DNA of 39,704 nt. Origin: Bacteroidales bacterium. GTDB lineage: Bacteria; Bacteroidota; Bacteroidia; Bacteroidales; UBA10428. A program made the translations under genes and the position numbers. This document shows, one piece after another, positions 35,692 to 39,704 of the stretch (position 1 is the first letter of the stretch; each line of letters begins with the position of its first letter). The DNA lies in contig JAFGIP010000047.1 of NCBI GenBank assembly GCA_016929525.1, forward strand, positions 1-39,704, read 5' to 3'. Below the pieces are notes generated by a model. It did no database searches. It was not told the DNA's origin and worked only from the letters and a program-made list of their open reading frames with translations.

Positions 35692-35883
35692 CTAAACGGA
35701 TGTATTCTGAAGTATCAGGTCAACTACGTGCTGTCTAACATCAAGGTTAAGCTTATCAAGTTCTTCAAATACCTCTTCGAATTCTTCCTGAAAATCGAAA
35801 GCTGATTTTAAATTGTGTAATTCTTCATTCGATTTAGATGCCAGATTGTTAATAATAAACTGAATAGTAGAGGTTTTTGTCAT
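35692..35883 (-). CDS. small acidic protein of unknown function
   Basis: A 63-residue, acidic, apparently all-helical cytosolic protein with no signal or membrane segment. Its centre is rich in Phe, Glu and Leu (FDFQEEFEEVFEELDKLNLD). The ATG at 35883 is used; AAAGGA lies 9 bases upstream, and a TTG two codons earlier is less likely. It follows the sigma-factor gene on the same strand by 84 bases. That context suggests a regulatory partner of the sigma factor, but it lacks the usual membrane segment or zinc motif of anti-sigma factors. It does not match a family I know. Confidence 0.65.
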   Translation of the reverse strand: MTKTSTIQFIINNLASKSNEELHNLKSAFDFQEEFEEVFEELDKLNLDVRQHVVDLILQNTSV

Positions 35884-35967
35884 AGGCAACCATCCTTTTA
35901 ATTAATAATACTTTTTTCAAAACGTACTTTTAACCGAATTATTTCTTCGGCATCGATTTTTTTTTAT

Positions 35968-36561
35968 TTATTTTATAGAAAGATTAAGATTCTTTTCTCT
36001 TATCATCCTGCGTAAGTTAATCAAAGCATATCTCATTCTTCCAAGAGCTGTATTTATACTTACGTTTGTCTGATCTGCTATTTCTTTAAAGCTTAAGCCA
36101 CAATAATGTCGCAATATCACCACCTCTTTCTGATCTTCAGGCAACTCCTGCAATAATTTCCTGATATCCTTAATAATTTGAGATTGTACCAGATCGTCCT
36201 CTATTGTTTTATCAGCAAATTTTCTGGAATTAAATATATCTGTTTCATAACTGTCGTTTGAAACAGTCTTCAGTTGTTTTTCTTTTCTGAAATAATCAAT
36301 CATCAGGTTATGGGCGATACGAATTACCCATGATATAAATTTACCGTTATCCCGATAACGTCCATCTTTCAGTGAGTTAATAACTTTAATAAAGGTATCC
36401 TGAAAGATATCTTCAGCAAGATGTTGATCCTTTACAACTAAATAAATATAAGTGTAGACTTTTTTTCTATGCCTATTGATTAACACCTCGAGACTTGCTT
36501 TATTTCCACCCAGAAATCTTTGCACAAGTTCGAAATCACTGAGGCGAATGAGAGTTTCCAC
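35968..36561 (-). CDS. sigma-70 family (ECF-like) RNA polymerase sigma factor
   Basis: A 197-residue sigma factor with regions 2 and 4. Region 2 (about 8-95) shows DFELVQRFLGGNKASLEVL, then DQHLAEDIFQDTFIKVINSL and ISWVIRIAHNLMIDYFRKEK. Region 4 (about 130-185) has LPEDQKEVVILRHYCGLSFK, then EIADQTNVSINTALGRMRYA, the -35 recognition helices. The start is GTG at 36561, placed by a perfect AAGGAGGT just upstream; no ATG gives a full region 2. No anti-sigma with a membrane segment is adjacent; the downstream 63-residue gene is the only candidate partner. Divergent from uvrA across about 160 bases. Confidence 0.93.
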   Translation of the reverse strand: METLIRLSDFELVQRFLGGNKASLEVLINRHRKKVYTYIYLVVKDQHLAEDIFQDTFIKVINSLKDGRYRDNGKFISWVIRIAHNLMIDYFRKEKQLKTVSNDSYETDIFNSRKFADKTIEDDLVQSQIIKDIRKLLQELPEDQKEVVILRHYCGLSFKEIADQTNVSINTALGRMRYALINLRRMIREKNLNLSIK

Positions 36562-36565
36562 AACT

Positions 36566-36573
36566 ACCTCCTT
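36566..36573 (-). promoter_or_regulatory. perfect Shine-Dalgarno AAGGAGGT before the sigma-factor GTG start
   Basis: On the minus strand the sequence AAGGAGGT, complementary to the 16S rRNA 3' end, is followed by AGTT and then GTG at 36561. It decides the start of the sigma-factor gene. Confidence 0.8.
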
Positions 36574-36676
36574 TTTTATGTTTATTAAAAGAAAGTAGAA
36601 TTATTCTATAGGCTATCCTCCGTGATTGGTTTTACAATAATATATGCAAGTAAGCATTTTTTTTCCTTTAATCAAA

Positions 36677-36684
36677 TACCTTTG
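36677..36684 (+). promoter_or_regulatory. -7 promoter element TACCTTTG for uvrA
   Basis: A full TAnnTTTG match followed by C, 36 bases before the uvrA ATG at 36721. It supports that start over an ATG at 36622, which lies upstream of the box. Confidence 0.6.
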
Positions 36685-36720
36685 CGAATATTTTTTGATT
36701 TTTTCGAATTTTCAACATTC

Positions 36721-39516
36721 ATGCCGCAAGAAAAATACAACCCGGAATATATAACTGTTAAGGGTGCCAGAGTTCACAATCTTAAGAATATTGATGTAAA
36801 TATTCCGCGCAGTAATTTTGTTGTAATTACAGGGCTTTCCGGATCAGGAAAATCATCACTTGCATTTGACACAATCTACGCAGAAGGACAACGTCGATAT
36901 GTTGAAAGTCTCTCGTCATATGCCCGTCAGTTCCTGGGAAGGATGAACAAACCCGAAGTAGATTTTATCAAAGGCCTGCCTCCGGCTATAGCAATTGAAC
37001 AAAAGGTTAATACACGGAATCCGCGTTCAACCGTTGGTACATCAACAGAAATTTACGACTACCTTAAACTTTTATTTGCCAGAATTGGAAAAACAATATC
37101 TCCGGTTAGTGGAAAACAAGTTAAAAAAGAGACTGTAACCAATGTTGTAGACTATATTATTTCTCTTCCAAAGGGTAAAAAATTATTAATACTGGCACCT
37201 TTCGATGATTTCAAAAAAATTGACTATTGCCAGTTACTTTCAGACCTGAAACATACCGGAATTACAAGGGTAGCAATCAGTAATAAGATATATAAGACTG
37301 AGGATATAAGCCCGGAGATAGTTGAAAATGCCGGTTCACTCCTGTTAGTTATTGACAGAATTGTTGTACAGGATGATGATGACTCGGTAAGCCGCTTTGC
37401 CGACTCAGTGCAGGATGCCTATAAGATGGGTAATAATGTTTGTATAATCAGTTCAGCAGATAAAAACAACAACAAAAAGTGGTTCTCAAATAAATTTGAA
37501 GCTGACGGTTTAACATTCGAAGAACCTAGCGTTCATATGTTCAGTTTTAACAATCCTGTTGGTGCATGCCATTTATGTGAAGGTTATGGTAAAGTAATAG
37601 GAATCGATGAAGATCTTGTGATCCCCGATAAAAACCTGTCGGTTTATGAAGATGCCATTGTATGCTGGAAAGGTGATAAGATGCAGGAATGGAAAAAAGA
37701 GCTGCTTTATAGTGCTGATAAATTTGGTTTTCCGGTTCATAAGTCAATTTATGAACTTACCAATGAACAAAAGAGATTGCTTTGGACAGGTAATAGATAT
37801 TTCAAAGGTCTCGACAGGTTTTTTAGCTACCTGGAAGAAAATAAATATAAAATTCAATATCGGGTTATGCTTGCCAGATATCGTGGCAAAACTGTCTGCC
37901 CGGAGTGTTGGGGAAAAAGACTTAAAAAGGAAGCTTCTTATGTAAAAGTAGGAGGTTATGCTCTCATTGACCTTGTTGATATTTCAGTTGACAAACTCAG
38001 TAATATATTTTCAGAGCTGAAATTGAATAATTTCGAAAAAGATGTTGCAAAAAGATTACTAACCGAAATACGAAACAGGCTGGATTACCTTTGCGATGTC
38101 GGGCTTGGATACCTAACACTTAACAGGTTATCCTCTACACTCTCAGGGGGCGAATCTCAACGAATAAATCTTTCTACAACTCTTGGCAGTAATCTCGTAG
38201 GCTCTCTGTACGTGCTGGATGAACCCAGTATAGGTTTACATCCCAGAGATACCCACAGACTTGTTAAGGTACTGAAAAATCTAAGAGACGTTGGAAACAC
38301 AATACTTATTGTTGAACACGAAGAAGAGATAATTAGAGCAAGTGATATAGTAATCGACATAGGTCCTCTTGCCGGCAGATTGGGTGGTGAATTAATTTTT
38401 TCCGGTTCTTATAAAGATCTGCTAAAAACCAGTGATGGGCTCACTGCCAGATATCTTACAGGTAAAGAAAAAATATCGGTTCCCGAAAAAAGAAGAAGAT
38501 GGACCAGTTCTGTTGAAATTGTCGGGGCTCATGAAAATAATCTTAAAAATATTGATGTTAAAATACCTCTGAATATTATCACGGTTATAACTGGTGTAAG
38601 CGGCTCAGGAAAATCTTCCCTGATCAGAAATATTTTATATCCGGCATTAACAAAAATTATTAACGGGTATGGTGAACGATCAGGGAAATATAGTCGTATC
38701 ATTGGGGATTTTAAGAATATATCGGCGATTGAATTTGTTGATCAGAATCCAATAGGTAAATCTTCGAGATCGAATCCGGTTACTTATATAAAAGCATATG
38801 ATGAAATAAGGAAACTATATTCTGAGCAACCCTATGCGAAATCTAACAACTATAAACCATCTCATTTTTCGTTCAATGTTGATGGCGGGCGATGTGAAGA
38901 GTGTCAGGGAGAAGGTGTAATAAAAGTTGAAATGCAATTCATGGCTGATGTAATCCTCACATGTGAACATTGTAAAGGAACCAGATTCAAAGATGATATT
39001 CTTGAAGTGAGATATAAGCAAAAAAATATATATGATATCCTTGAAATGACAGTGAACGAAGCAATAGAATTTTTTTCTTCAGGAAATAAAAGTACAGAGA
39101 AAAAAATTATCGGGAAATTGTCTCCTTTGGCTGCAGTAGGATTAGGTTATATCAAGCTTGGCCAATCATCGAGTACGCTGAGTGGTGGTGAAAGCCAAAG
39201 AGTAAAGCTTGCTTCGTTTCTTGCACCTGACAAGGCCGATCATACTCTTTTTATATTCGATGAACCAACAACAGGCTTACATTTTCATGATATCAGAAAA
39301 TTGCTTGATTCTTTCAATGCTCTTATTGAAAAAGGACATTCCGTAGTAATCATTGAGCATAATCAGGAAATTATTAAATGCGCCGACTGGATAATCGATC
39401 TTGGGCCTGAAGGTGGAGATGAAGGCGGATGCGTTGTTTTTAAAGGAACTCCGGAAGAAATTATTACTTGCAAAGAATCTTATACTGGAAAATTTCTGAG
39501 GAATAAGATTGGTTAG
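36721..39516 (+). CDS. uvrA: excinuclease ABC subunit A
   Basis: A 931-residue UvrA, the damage-sensing ATPase of nucleotide excision repair. There are two ABC modules. Walker A lysines are Lys44 in GLSGSGKSS and Lys631 in GVSGSGKSS. Signatures read TLSGGESQR in both halves, and the Walker B regions are [12 protein letters not shown] and [11 protein letters not shown]. Cys pairs of zinc modules are Cys283/286 with Cys393/396, and Cys725/728 with Cys748/751. The sequence [18 protein letters not shown] is diagnostic. The ATG at 36721 ([16 protein letters not shown]) begins the conserved part; the -7 box at 36677 rules against a more distal ATG. Full length, no uvrB nearby. Confidence 0.97.
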   Translation: MPQEKYNPEYITVKGARVHNLKNIDVNIPRSNFVVITGLSGSGKSSLAFDTIYAEGQRRYVESLSSYARQFLGRMNKPEVDFIKGLPPAIAIEQKVNTRNPRSTVGTSTEIYDYLKLLFARIGKTISPVSGKQVKKETVTNVVDYIISLPKGKKLLILAPFDDFKKIDYCQLLSDLKHTGITRVAISNKIYKTEDISPEIVENAGSLLLVIDRIVVQDDDDSVSRFADSVQDAYKMGNNVCIISSADKNNNKKWFSNKFEADGLTFEEPSVHMFSFNNPVGACHLCEGYGKVIGIDEDLVIPDKNLSVYEDAIVCWKGDKMQEWKKELLYSADKFGFPVHKSIYELTNEQKRLLWTGNRYFKGLDRFFSYLEENKYKIQYRVMLARYRGKTVCPECWGKRLKKEASYVKVGGYALIDLVDISVDKLSNIFSELKLNNFEKDVAKRLLTEIRNRLDYLCDVGLGYLTLNRLSSTLSGGESQRINLSTTLGSNLVGSLYVLDEPSIGLHPRDTHRLVKVLKNLRDVGNTILIVEHEEEIIRASDIVIDIGPLAGRLGGELIFSGSYKDLLKTSDGLTARYLTGKEKISVPEKRRRWTSSVEIVGAHENNLKNIDVKIPLNIITVITGVSGSGKSSLIRNILYPALTKIINGYGERSGKYSRIIGDFKNISAIEFVDQNPIGKSSRSNPVTYIKAYDEIRKLYSEQPYAKSNNYKPSHFSFNVDGGRCEECQGEGVIKVEMQFMADVILTCEHCKGTRFKDDILEVRYKQKNIYDILEMTVNEAIEFFSSGNKSTEKKIIGKLSPLAAVGLGYIKLGQSSSTLSGGESQRVKLASFLAPDKADHTLFIFDEPTTGLHFHDIRKLLDSFNALIEKGHSVVIIEHNQEIIKCADWIIDLGPEGGDEGGCVVFKGTPEEIITCKESYTGKFLRNKIG

Positions 39517-39543
39517 AGAATTCAGATGGTACACTATTGAATT

Positions 39544-39571
39544 TGTTTAACTGTTTAACTGTTTAACTGTT
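39544..39571. repeat. tandem 8-base repeat TGTTTAAC, 3.5 copies
   Basis: Three exact copies of TGTTTAAC (39544-39567) and a half copy follow in tandem, 27 bases after the uvrA stop. Each unit contains the palindrome GTTTAAAC only in part, so it does not look like a protein site. It probably arose by replication slippage. Confidence 0.85.
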
Positions 39572-39618
39572 GCATTGAATAAATGTACCTTGTCCTAAAA
39601 TAGGTTCACATAAAAAGC

Positions 39619-39704
39619 GAGACTGTTCAAAAAAGTGTGTCAAGTATAAAAGATAAATGATTTACTTGACTCATTATGAAAACAGAAGAAAATACAAAAT
39701 TTGA
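39619..39704 (+). mobile_element. probable left end of an IS256-type insertion sequence, cut by window edge
   Basis: From 39619 the sequence GAGACTGTTCAAAAAAGTGT, then GTCAAGTATAAAAG, resembles the terminal inverted repeat of IS256-family elements. An ATG-started frame follows after 57 bases at 39676. The right end and any target-site duplication are outside the window, so the call rests on resemblance from memory. Confidence 0.45.
39676..39704 (+). CDS. start of a probable transposase gene, cut by window edge
   Basis: Only nine full codons are visible (MKTEENTKF) before the window ends. The frame is open, and its position 57 bases inside a possible IS256-like terminal repeat suggests the transposase of that element. 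With so little sequence the assignment is mostly by context. Confidence 0.35.

Overview
The window is a chromosomal stretch from a member of the Bacteroidota, most likely Bacteroidales or a relative. The DNA is AT-rich and several genes carry an upstream TAnnTTTG box, the -7 element of this phylum. Most genes lack a Shine-Dalgarno sequence. The gene content also fits: paired oversized signal peptidases, FadL-type and BamA-like outer-membrane proteins, PKD-domain lipoproteins and a eukaryote/archaeal-type prolyl-tRNA synthetase. Coding density is high, and no gap longer than 300 bases is left without a gene once infC, which has no standard start codon, is placed at 5342-5920.

Layout. 1-285: truncated tRNA-Leu(CAG) with its leader and promoter. 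286-3271 (minus): PKD lipoprotein and a dipeptidyl-peptidase IV-like S9 peptidase. 3366-6573 (plus): translation operon thrS-infC-rpmI-rplT, closed by a strong terminator. 6653-10175 (plus): dapB and two tandem signal peptidases I. 10226-12720 (minus): two-gene redox unit of a DUF362 Tat protein and a NapH-NapG-like fused polyferredoxin. 12889-15510 (plus): larC, larB (nickel-pincer cofactor) and a WbqC-family gene. 15558-18313 (minus): FadL-like porin and a Tyr-rich/Ser-Arg-rich secreted protein. 18413-21527 (plus): proS and an M49-like metallopeptidase. 21736-26312 (minus): secreted protein, lipoprotein and a TerB-like/ABC/permease fusion. 26478-29552 (plus): response regulator with a degenerate PP2C-like domain and a POTRA/beta-barrel protein. 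29612-32808 (plus): pabB-like, tilS, HEAT-like protein. 32845-34505 (minus): DHOD-like protein and YggS. 34714-35652 (plus): mdh. 35692-36561 (minus): a 63-residue protein and an ECF-like sigma factor. 36721-39516 (plus): uvrA. The right edge (39619-39704) looks like the left end of an IS256-type insertion sequence.

Most of the window is housekeeping. Four parts stand out: infC starting at ATA behind a full AGGAGG; the DUF362/polyferredoxin unit next to larCB; the TerB-ABC export-like operon divergent from a response regulator with a probable pseudophosphatase; and terminators whose T-tracts appear to contain the -7 box of the next gene. No CRISPR array, prophage, toxin-antitoxin pair or recognised defence system was seen.
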